Of a stretch of 13,953 nucleotides of DNA, positions 6,430 through 12,003 are shown one piece after another. The DNA is from CAYPHJ01 sp964410485 (GTDB lineage: Bacteria; Desulfobacterota; Binatia; UBA9968): NCBI GenBank assembly GCA_964410485.1, contig CAYPHJ010000115.1:1-13953 (forward strand), in the 5' to 3' direction. The notes beneath the pieces are model-generated. The model made no database searches and was not told where the DNA came from. It saw only the letters and a list, made by a program, of their open reading frames with translations. The number at the start of each line of letters is the position of its first letter. Positions within the stretch are counted from its first letter, which is position 1. A program made the translations under genes and the position numbers.

Positions 6430-7943
6430 TGAGCACCCATCCTTTCGCGAACGTGGACGATCAGATTGGCCGCCGTTCCCGCCACTCCATCGTGGGGGAT
6501 CCGGTAGGTCGCCTTCTGCATTTCCGGATGCGCGTCGAGATAGGCGCGCGCTTCTTCAATAGTGAGACCCGTGCGCTCGAGCGTGGCCTCAAATTCTTTC
6601 TGCGCCCGCTTCTTTGCTTCCGTCAAAATCATCTGGCAGCGCGACAGCGCGTGAACCTCGGCGTCGCCTTTGATTTCAATCGGCGCATAAAGCAGATCGG
6701 GATGTTTTCCGATCACCCCCGCCATGGCGCCGACGCTCATCGTGTTCGGCAGGCAAGAATATGGTGACAGCTCGCAAGTCATGTGCGCTTTCTTGTTGTG
6801 GTAAGCCCACAGGGCTTTGCCGATCAGCATATCTCCCTCACCGCCGGACATTTTCTTGTGAAAGTAGGGCGAAGCCAGACGCCTCAGCTCAAGCTGGTCG
6901 GGAAGCTTGTGGGGGAGATCGCCCAGCGCCCCTCGCAGCCGGTTGTAGGTCCAGTGGAAGAGTCGTTGCAAGGTCTTAACGCCGGCTATTTTGAGGCGCG
7001 TATTGCGCTGGATGCCGACATAGTCTTCCAGATCTTGGACTCCCAGGCGCATTAAATAGTCGAGCCAGACGGCAATGGCTGCCGGGTAGACCTCTGCGCC
7101 TTCCGATTCCAACCATCGGTGAATGTTATAGTTGGGCTCACCCTCCACCGTCTGGAGATAGAATTCGCCCGTGATTTTAACGACAGGTTTGACTCGCAGC
7201 CGGTCCACCTCAATCGTCGAAAACATCCTGTGGACTTCGCGCAGAGCGTTAACGAAATAGTTGGTTGTCAGATGCCAGAATAGAGGCCGCCATTTCTTTC
7301 CTGCGTAAGGACGGTTGCGGAACACGTCATAGAGGTACTCCACAGCTTCCTTCGATACCCGATCGGTCTGCCCCGGCACCACTTCGTAAGGCCGTATCTG
7401 GTATTCCAGGTCCTGCAGAACATCCGTGCACAGAACTGCCCATGCAGCGCCGAGCGTGAACGGCAGGTTAATTTGCAGGCCGTCACCGTGCTCGGCTGCC
7501 TGGTCCAATTTATCCTGCGCCATCAGAAACAAACGAAATGCTTCGAGGCCGGTGTTCTGTAATGCCAGCTCGTAACTCTGATGGTACTGCCCGAAACGGC
7601 AAGCGCCGCATGCGCCCGCAGTTAAGTAGACGTACCTGTCGAGAACCTCTTGCTTGCCCACCCGAGTCGCTTCAGAGCGAAGGAAATTGGCGAGGTTCCC
7701 TGTAACGAAGCTCGTTGGGCAGCACTGGCCTATGTCTGCAACCTCGCGCCCGGTGGAGAGATCTTCTTTGGTCGCTGTTGGCAGAACCTGTGATTTATAT
7801 CCTTGATTTTCAAACATTCCCTGAAGAACTCGCTCCGCTCTCCAGTGAAGTCCGCCGAAAAGAATGGTAACTTTGTCGCGCTCTTCTTTACGAAAAGGTC
7901 GCGGGGTATACGCGCGGTAGTGGCCCCTGGTCGAGCTTTCCAT
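6426..7943 (-). CDS. HgdB-like 2-hydroxyacyl-CoA dehydratase-type protein (COG3581-like), 505 aa
   Basis: First gene of the operon. Its ATG at 7943 follows an excellent Shine-Dalgarno sequence (AAGGAGGAGAGAA). The sequence matches the C-terminal dehydratase-like module of large DUF2229-class activator proteins. It has VTILFGGLHWRAERVL (25-40), a Cys pair in GQCCPTSFVTGNL (72-84), GACGACRFGQYHQSYEL (110-126) with Cys112 and Cys115, and VKITGEFY (255-262). It then has YNIHRWLESEGAEV (272-285), GGEGDMLIGKALWAY (367-381) and CELSPYSCLPN (390-400) with Cys390 and Cys397. These cysteines are the likely [4Fe-4S] (or double-cubane type) ligands. The C-terminal 60 or so residues (helical, from about 445) look like an add-on. 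The protein is presumably the electron acceptor of the tandem activator encoded directly downstream. True dehydratases have two different subunits; a second one is not present, so catalytic activity on an acyl-CoA should not be assumed. Confidence 0.85.
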   Translation of the reverse strand: MESSTRGHYRAYTPRPFRKEERDKVTILFGGLHWRAERVLQGMFENQGYKSQVLPTATKEDLSTGREVADIGQCCPTSFVTGNLANFLRSEATRVGKQEVLDRYVYLTAGACGACRFGQYHQSYELALQNTGLEAFRLFLMAQDKLDQAAEHGDGLQINLPFTLGAAWAVLCTDVLQDLEYQIRPYEVVPGQTDRVSKEAVEYLYDVFRNRPYAGKKWRPLFWHLTTNYFVNALREVHRMFSTIEVDRLRVKPVVKITGEFYLQTVEGEPNYNIHRWLESEGAEVYPAAIAVWLDYLMRLGVQDLEDYVGIQRNTRLKIAGVKTLQRLFHWTYNRLRGALGDLPHKLPDQLELRRLASPYFHKKMSGGEGDMLIGKALWAYHNKKAHMTCELSPYSCLPNTMSVGAMAGVIGKHPDLLYAPIEIKGDAEVHALSRCQMILTEAKKRAQKEFEATLERTGLTIEEARAYLDAHPEMQKATYRIPHDGVAGTAANLIVHVRERMGAQ

Positions 7944-8045
7944 TTCTCTCCTCCTTAATCAGAGTTGAAGATGAGCAAAAGAACTAAAAAGCAAACCTAC
8001 ACAAACAAAAATATTGAGAAGCAAGCCAGTTAGCAAGAGAAAATC

Positions 8046-8051
8046 CTTATA
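8046..8051 (-). promoter_or_regulatory. Possible -10 element for the activator operon
   Basis: On the minus strand TATAAG matches five of six bases of the sigma-70 -10 consensus in a very AT-rich context about 100 nt before the ATG of the 505-aa gene. The expected -35 position (about 8069-8074) is poor, which would fit a promoter needing an activator. The palindrome at 8076-8093 lies immediately upstream. Confidence 0.3.
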
Positions 8052-8075
8052 TCTGCAAAAAAATTCTTAATTGCA

Positions 8076-8093
8076 GGAAACGTTACCGTTTCC
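8076..8093. promoter_or_regulatory. Perfect 7-bp palindrome, candidate operator
   Basis: GGAAACGTTACCGTTTCC has perfect 7-bp arms around a 4-nt centre. Its size and dyad symmetry suit a dimeric regulator, and it lies next to the -35 zone of the possible operon promoter. The word CGTTTCC/GGAAACG also recurs at 8452-8458, 8511-8517 and 9437-9443 inside the nearby repeats, so it may instead be a stray repeat unit. Confidence 0.35.
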
Positions 8094-8400
8094 CAAGTTG
8101 CCGTTCTGACTAGCGGAACTATGTTTTCCTCACTGAAAGAAGGTCTCAGGCGCTAAGAATTTTCCCAACATCACCGTGGGCAGAGTTGCTGCTGCTTCAT
8201 TGCAAGAGCGCGCAAGAGAGATGCCAGAGTTAGCCGGAGCGTCATCGGCTTCCGTACCCGTCCCAAGCCAGCGAAATGTGACTAGAAGGGCGAAGAGCTT
8301 GTCGGCGTAACCGAAAGTGGAGGCAGCGCACCCGTATGGGAGGGTTGGCACTTAGGCGGCGGCCGTGGCTAGTCGTTTGGGCGGCTGGCAAGAGAAAAAC

Positions 8401-8430
8401 GTTCAAAGTTCAAGGTTCAAAGGTTCAAAC
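8401..8430 (+). repeat. GTTCAA-type heptamer array, copy A
   Basis: Four GTTCAA cores at 8401, 8408, 8415 and 8423, spaced 7, 7 and 8 nt. The first 18 bases are the exact reverse complement of 9452-9469 on the far side of pgeF. Confidence 0.75.
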
Positions 8431-8510
8431 GTCCTCCCCTCCCGAAGCCTGCGTTTCCACGGAAACCGTTCCAGCGGTTTCAATCGTTCCAGCCGTTGAG
8501 ACGAGGAGAT

Positions 8511-8540
8511 GGAAACGTTTGAACTTGTGAACCGTTGAAC
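8511..8540 (-). repeat. GTTCAA-type array, copy B (inverted)
   Basis: On the plus strand it reads GGAAACGTTTGAAC followed by a degenerate TTGTGAACC and GTTGAACC. TTGAAC cores lie at 8519-8524 and 8535-8540. Orientation is opposite to copy A, so 8401-8540 is a degenerate inverted repeat. Confidence 0.6.
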
Positions 8541-8563
8541 CTACGCTGGTGATGGGAATGGGG

Positions 8564-8590
8564 ACCTTTGAACTTTGGAACGTTTGAACC
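8564..8590 (-). repeat. GTTCAA-type array, copy C (inverted)
   Basis: TTGAAC cores at 8568-8573 and 8584-8589 with a degenerate TTTGGAACG between them. The copy ends 13 nt before the pgeF start codon, so it must overlap that gene's promoter or leader. Confidence 0.6.
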
Positions 8591-8596
8591 TAAACT
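8568..8596 (+). promoter_or_regulatory. Possible leaderless promoter of pgeF
   Basis: TTGAAC (8568-8573, four of six -35 matches) and TAAACT (8591-8596, four of six -10 matches) are separated by exactly 17 nt. A start 7 nt after the -10 would fall on the A of the pgeF ATG, giving a leaderless message. That fits the lack of any Shine-Dalgarno sequence before the ATG. The -35 box is a unit of the repeat family. Both boxes are weak, so chance is possible. Confidence 0.3.
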
Positions 8597-8602
8597 GAGC
8601 CC

Positions 8603-9379
8603 ATGGAACTTAACTTGCTCAAAGTCTCACGCTGGGAAACCTATCCTGGTTTGCTTCATGGCTTCTTGGGGCGCCGAGGCGGTCACAGCACCGGATCTTA
8701 TGCCGGGCTGAATCTTTCTTTCCGCGTCGGCGACGATGTGGCAGTGGTGAAGGACAATATGTGCGATATGAAGAAAGCCGTCGGCATTCATGACGCGCGG
8801 ATCATTACTATGAAGCAGGTGCACGGTAACAATGTCATCGAGGTGAAAGATAGGAATATCAAAGAGGCGGGTGAGGCGGACGGAATGTACACCGCCGAAC
8901 GCGAAGTCTACCTCGGCGTGCTGACGGCCGATTGCGTGCCGATACTGTTTGTTGCTCCAGCACATCGAGTAGTCGCCGCAGTTCATGCGGGCTGGCGCGG
9001 CACGCTGGCGGCAATCGTCGCAAAAGCTGTACGCTCGTTCAGGGACCACTATGGCTTAGAGCCTCGCTCCATCGAAGCTGCTTTGGGCCCAGCCATCGGC
9101 GCGTGCTGCTATGAGGTGAAGGAAGACGTCTCCCGTCCTCTCATGGAAAGGTGGGGAGAGCTGGCAACGCCGTTCGTCCATGAACGGAGCGGAAAGACAT
9201 TCGTGGATTTAAAGGGACTTAATGCTGCTATCCTGCAAAGCGCCGGCGTACCAATGGAGCAAATCCATCAGCTTGGTCCCTGCACGAGTTGCACGCCAAG
9301 CGAATTCTATTCCTACCGCAGGGAGCGCAAGGAGACGGGCCGCCAGATAAGCTTTATCGGGTGGCGGCAAAAGCCTTAA
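8603..9379 (+). CDS. pgeF: Laccase-domain protein PgeF/YfiH (peptidoglycan editing / purine nucleoside phosphorylase family), 258 aa
   Basis: Full-length member of the YfiH/PgeF 'multicopper polyphenol oxidase' family. Diagnostic segments are HGFLGRRGG (19-27), MKQVHGNNV (70-78), GVLTADCVPILF (105-116), AAVHAGWRGT (125-134), LGPAIGACCYEV (161-172) and FYSYRRERKETGRQISFI (235-252). His74, Cys111 and His128 are the expected metal ligands. Family members have been shown to act as cytosolic purine nucleoside phosphorylase/adenosine deaminases, and in E. coli to correct mis-incorporated serine in UDP-MurNAc; which role applies here cannot be read from sequence. It is the only plus-strand gene and is convergent with the histidine kinase. 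Repeat arrays flank it on both sides. The ATG is chosen by family length and because the N-terminus (WETYPGLLHGF) is intact; there is no clear ribosome-binding site. Confidence 0.93.
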   Translation: MELNLLKVSRWETYPGLLHGFLGRRGGHSTGSYAGLNLSFRVGDDVAVVKDNMCDMKKAVGIHDARIITMKQVHGNNVIEVKDRNIKEAGEADGMYTAEREVYLGVLTADCVPILFVAPAHRVVAAVHAGWRGTLAAIVAKAVRSFRDHYGLEPRSIEAALGPAIGACCYEVKEDVSRPLMERWGELATPFVHERSGKTFVDLKGLNAAILQSAGVPMEQIHQLGPCTSCTPSEFYSYRRERKETGRQISFIGWRQKP

Positions 9380-9388
9380 GGCTTTTGC
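9367..9388. other. 22-bp perfect palindrome over the pgeF stop codon
   Basis: GCAAAAGCC and GGCTTTTGC are exact complements around a central TTAA, making the whole 22 bp self-complementary. The stop codon TAA of pgeF (9377-9379) lies in it. RNA from either strand would fold to a 9-bp stem. It lies between convergent genes where a bidirectional terminator is expected, but there is no T-run after the stem on either strand, so termination is unproven. Confidence 0.5.
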
Positions 9389-9390
9389 AG

Positions 9391-9418
9391 TCTCGGGTTT
9401 CGGGTCTCGGGTCTCGCG
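9391..9418 (+). repeat. TCTCGGG heptamer array
   Basis: Four contiguous 7-nt units starting at 9391, 9398, 9405 and 9412. The first and third are exactly TCTCGGG; the others differ by one base. Same family as 3061-3095, in opposite orientation. Confidence 0.8.
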
Positions 9419-9444
9419 TTGAATGACAGTACCGAACGTTTCCT

Positions 9445-9469
9445 TTGAACCGAACCTTGAACTTTGAAC
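9445..9469 (-). repeat. GTTCAA-type heptamer array, copy D
   Basis: TTGAAC cores at 9445, 9457 and 9464. Bases 9452-9469 (GAACCTTGAACTTTGAAC) are the exact 18-bp reverse complement of copy A at 8401-8418. The array ends 7 nt before the histidine-kinase stop codon on the opposite side of the pgeF terminus. Confidence 0.75.
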
Positions 9470-9475
9470 ATTCTC

Positions 9476-11371
9476 CTAGCTCCGCTCGTCTTGCGAGGCC
9501 AGGAGAGGCAGATAAATGCGGAACGTGCTGCCGCGGCCGAGTTCGCTTTCCACATCAATGATGCCATCGTGGCTCTTGACTATTCCGTAAGCCATTGCCA
9601 GGCCCAGGCCTGTTCCTTTGCCGATCCCTTTTGTTGTGAAGAACGGTTCAAAGATCCGCGTACGAATATCTTCGCTTATTCCGGAGCCGGTATCCGTTAC
9701 GACTATGCACACGTAGCGTTCCGCTTTGGCCTCGCCGTACTGTTCTTGCACGTGTTTTCCGGCAATCAGTTCGGTTCTAAGTACGAGGTCCCCGCCCGCG
9801 GGCATCGCATCGCGAGCGTTCAGGCAGATATTAAGCAGCGCCTGGGTAATCTGATTCGGATCCGCCAGCATGTTTGGCAGAGTCGGTTCAATCGTGGCGC
9901 CGACATTGATGGTCCTGGGAAAAGTATTCTTCACCAAATCGGCTAGCTTTGAAACGATCTCGTTGGCATTGGCTGTTGTCACCCGGGTCTCGGTTTCTCT
10001 TGCTGTTGTCAAAAGCTGGCGCACCACCGAGGCGCCGCGATCCACTTGCTCATTGATGACCTGCAGATTCTGAGAGATTTCGTCGTTCACGCCTGCACGC
10101 CGGACGATCTGAGAGGCGTACCCCCCAATAATATTAAGAATATTGTTGAAATCGTGCGCGATCCCGCCAGCCAGGGTGCCGAGACTCTCCATCTTTTGGG
10201 CCTGGCGCAGCTGTTGTTCCAGTTTCTTTTCCGCCTCGATCTTGAGCAAAAGCTCGGACTGCGACTTTTCCAGGTCGGCGGTGCGCTCCCTGACTTGACG
10301 TTCCAGTTCCGTCTGGAAGGCTTTGCGCTCGGTAATGTCCGAATTGGTTTCGAGGATCTGCGCGTATTCCGGTTGCGGGCCACGGTCGAGTGTCCAGCGG
10401 CTCGCGACGTAAATCTTGCCGCCATCCCTGCGTGTGTGAACCAATTCGCCGTGCCACCGATTCGTGCGCTGGAGTGTGTCGCTAATTTGGTCTATCGGTT
10501 CGGTAAACTCCGTGCGCAGCAGCTCGTGAGACACTTTGCCAACCGCCTCTTCGCGCGTATGGCCGTACATCTCTTCCGCGCCGCGGTTCCAGTAGGTGAT
10601 TCGATCCTGCAGATCGCGCACCAGGACCGCATCGACCGTTAAATCCAGCAGGCGGGCCTGTTCGGCGAGGTGTCGCTCGTGTTCCTGAGTTTCCGAGAGC
10701 ATTCGATTGAAGGCATCGGTAAGCATGCCGATTTCATCTTCTGTAAGCTTGGGAGCGCGAACGGAGTAATCTCCCTTGCGCGAGACGCTTTGCGCCGTCT
10801 CCGTCAGTGCTAGGATCGGTTCGGAAATACGCCTTTGGAGGAGCATGGAGAGAAGGAACGCCGCAGCCAGTGAAGCACTCAGAACTGCCGCGGCAATAAT
10901 GCCGAATCGCCAGAGTTGCTGGTAGAGACCGCGCAGAGAAGAGCGCAGATACAATGTACCGATCGTCCTCTGCTCCTTGATGACGGGCGTGAACAATACC
11001 AGTGCGCCATCTGTGAATTCGTGGCCGCTGCTCGATAGCCGGGCCGGCAGTAGATTGGACGAAAGTGTGCTTGGGTATTTGGCAAATATCGTTCCTTCGC
11101 TATCGTACACAACCGCTGCAACGATTTCCGGCTCCGCTCTGAGTGCAGCGAGGATCTCTTCGCCGATCTCCGGGTTGTTAAAGGCCAGCGGGGCAGCGCT
11201 ATTGTCGGCAATCACCGTCGCCAAAGTGGAGAGATTGCGCACGAGACGTTCTCTGAAGCTGATCGCGTCATAGATCACAAATGCGGCAACTGCCACCAGT
11301 AGGACAATGCCACTAGTGACGAGGATGACGGCTCGAACGCGCTTCTTAATCGAAGTCTGCCGGCGTGCCAC
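9476..11371 (-). CDS. Membrane sensor histidine kinase: CHASE8-like, HAMP, PAS, HisKA, HATPase; 631 aa
   Basis: Domains in order: transmembrane helix 1 (about 14-36); periplasmic segment 37-154, whose FRERLVRNLSTLATVIA...LAFNNPEIGEEILAALRAEPEI pattern (39-83) is typical of the CHASE8 domain of YfiN-type proteins; helix 2 (about 155-178); HAMP (179-233); PAS (about 240-350, ITYWNRGAEEMYG); coiled coil (350-395). The kinase core follows, with H-box AGGIAHDFNN (phospho-acceptor His406), N-box LLNICLNARD (Asn514, Asn518), G1 DTGSG (560-564), FEPFFTTK and G2 GTGLGLA. All catalytic boxes are intact; there is no receiver domain. The start is the GTG at 11371, which begins a basic N-terminus just before helix 1. 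A GGAG lies 11 nt upstream. It begins 17 nt after the YfiR-like gene stop and is the last gene of a receptor-YfiR-kinase operon. The periplasmic domain is the expected YfiR binding site. No response regulator lies in the window. Confidence 0.92.
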   Translation of the reverse strand: MARRQTSIKKRVRAVILVTSGIVLLVAVAAFVIYDAISFRERLVRNLSTLATVIADNSAAPLAFNNPEIGEEILAALRAEPEIVAAVVYDSEGTIFAKYPSTLSSNLLPARLSSSGHEFTDGALVLFTPVIKEQRTIGTLYLRSSLRGLYQQLWRFGIIAAAVLSASLAAAFLLSMLLQRRISEPILALTETAQSVSRKGDYSVRAPKLTEDEIGMLTDAFNRMLSETQEHERHLAEQARLLDLTVDAVLVRDLQDRITYWNRGAEEMYGHTREEAVGKVSHELLRTEFTEPIDQISDTLQRTNRWHGELVHTRRDGGKIYVASRWTLDRGPQPEYAQILETNSDITERKAFQTELERQVRERTADLEKSQSELLLKIEAEKKLEQQLRQAQKMESLGTLAGGIAHDFNNILNIIGGYASQIVRRAGVNDEISQNLQVINEQVDRGASVVRQLLTTARETETRVTTANANEIVSKLADLVKNTFPRTINVGATIEPTLPNMLADPNQITQALLNICLNARDAMPAGGDLVLRTELIAGKHVQEQYGEAKAERYVCIVVTDTGSGISEDIRTRIFEPFFTTKGIGKGTGLGLAMAYGIVKSHDGIIDVESELGRGSTFRIYLPLLASQDERS

Positions 11372-11377
11372 TACCGC

Positions 11378-11402
11378 TGTATCTCCAACTATGTATCTCC
11401 AA
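11378..11402 (-). repeat. Short tandem duplication at the yfiR-like / kinase junction
   Basis: On the minus strand the 11-mer TTGGAGATACA occurs at 11402-11392 and again at 11388-11378, a 14-nt step. The first copy encodes the last residues of the YfiR-like protein and runs into its stop codon. The second supplies the GGAG that probably serves the kinase's GTG start. Confidence 0.6.
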
Positions 11403-12003
11403 CAACGTCGGCCACGCGCAGCAGCCGCGAGTCGAGCACCAGCCGCGCCGCTGTGACCGCCTTGAGGTTGATCACAAGCTTGATCTTGTTCTGCTCGGTC
11501 ATGAACTGAACCATGCCCGTGTAAGAAGGGCCCGTGGCCTCAGCATCCGTGACAGTCAAAATGCTCCTGCCGGCAAGTGCGGCGGTAAGCTCTTTAACCT
11601 GGCGCGCAACAGGAGCGCTGATGAAAAGAATATGACACATTTTTGTTTGATCAATACTGCGATGGCGTTGCACAACCAGCGGCCGGCCCTGTGCCGTTTC
11701 ACCGTATGCAGCCGCGTCGATCGCATCGCCGAAAGGATTTTCTCCCAACACGCAGATGGCGATTGGGCTTTCAGGACTTGCAAACGCATCGCTCGGCCAC
11801 TGCGTGAACTGGGCCAGGCGCCAGAGTAACACGGCCTTGAGTTGGTATTCCCTGGAGATTTGCGCAAAACCAGCCGCAACCGGCGCATGAAGCACGAGCA
11901 AGAACACGAGCCAGGCGCCGATTGGCCGGCGCCAACTGCCTGGTCCCTGTCCAGGAAAGCAGCAGCCGGTGGCAGGTTTATAGCAGATTCGCGTCCCGTT
12001 CAT
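11389..12003 (-). CDS. YfiR/DUF4154-family periplasmic protein, 204 aa
   Basis: The start is the ATG at 12003-12001, which overlaps the receptor's TGA as ATGA. Longer reading to 12150 only shadows the receptor gene. A signal peptide with a long n-region and core LVFLLVLHAPVAAGFA (about 32-47) predicts periplasmic export. Family features are EYQLKAVLLWRLAQFTQWP (52-70), ICVLGENPFG (83-92), CHILFIS (123-129), RSILTVTDAE (146-155), GMVQFMTEQNKIKLVINLKA (163-182) and LLRVADVV (194-201). In Pseudomonas, YfiR is a periplasmic repressor that binds the CHASE8-type domain of the diguanylate cyclase YfiN. Here the adjacent partner with the same type of periplasmic domain is a histidine kinase. The inferred role is to hold the kinase in one signalling state until a periplasmic or receptor-derived cue releases it. 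Confidence 0.88.
   Translation of the reverse strand: MNGTRICYKPATGCCFPGQGPGSWRRPIGAWLVFLLVLHAPVAAGFAQISREYQLKAVLLWRLAQFTQWPSDAFASPESPIAICVLGENPFGDAIDAAAYGETAQGRPLVVQRHRSIDQTKMCHILFISAPVARQVKELTAALAGRSILTVTDAEATGPSYTGMVQFMTEQNKIKLVINLKAVTAARLVLDSRLLRVADVVGDT

Larger units (their letters stand above)
7944..8602. other. Intergenic spacer between divergent operons, 659 nt
   Basis: Separates the minus-strand activator operon from plus-strand pgeF and must hold both promoters. From left to right it contains the Shine-Dalgarno of the 505-aa gene, an AT-rich leader (7960-8075), a palindrome (8076-8093), an unexplained 300-nt stretch (about 8100-8398) without recognisable coding or RNA structure, and dense GTTCAA-type repeats (8401-8590). 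A 73-codon minus-strand ORF at 8130-8351 has no recognisable product or ribosome-binding site and is not called. Confidence 0.5.

Noticed and set aside
5836..6432. 198-codon plus-strand ORF opposite the activator gene
   Set aside because: The minus-strand frame has clear ASKHA motifs throughout; the antisense frame has none.
3048..7943. Calling the triad a complete 2-hydroxyglutaryl-CoA or benzoyl-CoA reductase system
   Set aside because: Only one HgdB-like protein is present, and no second dehydratase subunit, CoA ligase or transferase is seen; the substrate cannot be assigned.
8130..8351. 73-codon minus-strand ORF in the long spacer
   Set aside because: No ribosome-binding site, no recognisable motif, and random-looking composition; not supportable as a gene.
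8351..8372. TTGGCAC followed by GC-rich sequence, resembling a sigma-54 -24 element
   Set aside because: The -12 position reads CGGC rather than TTGC(A/T); only half of the signature is present.
8401..8590. Possible CRISPR array from recurrent short repeats
   Set aside because: Repeat cores are only 6-7 nt, degenerate, contiguous and in both orientations; there are no regular 25-40 nt repeats with unique spacers and no cas genes.
8401..9469. Insertion sequence bounded by 18-bp inverted repeats
   Set aside because: The enclosed gene is pgeF, not a transposase, the repeats are low-complexity heptamers, and no target-site duplication is visible; kept only as a possible rearrangement footprint.
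10046..10642. 198-codon plus-strand ORF opposite the histidine kinase
   Set aside because: Antisense shadow of the PAS and kinase region; no recognisable product.
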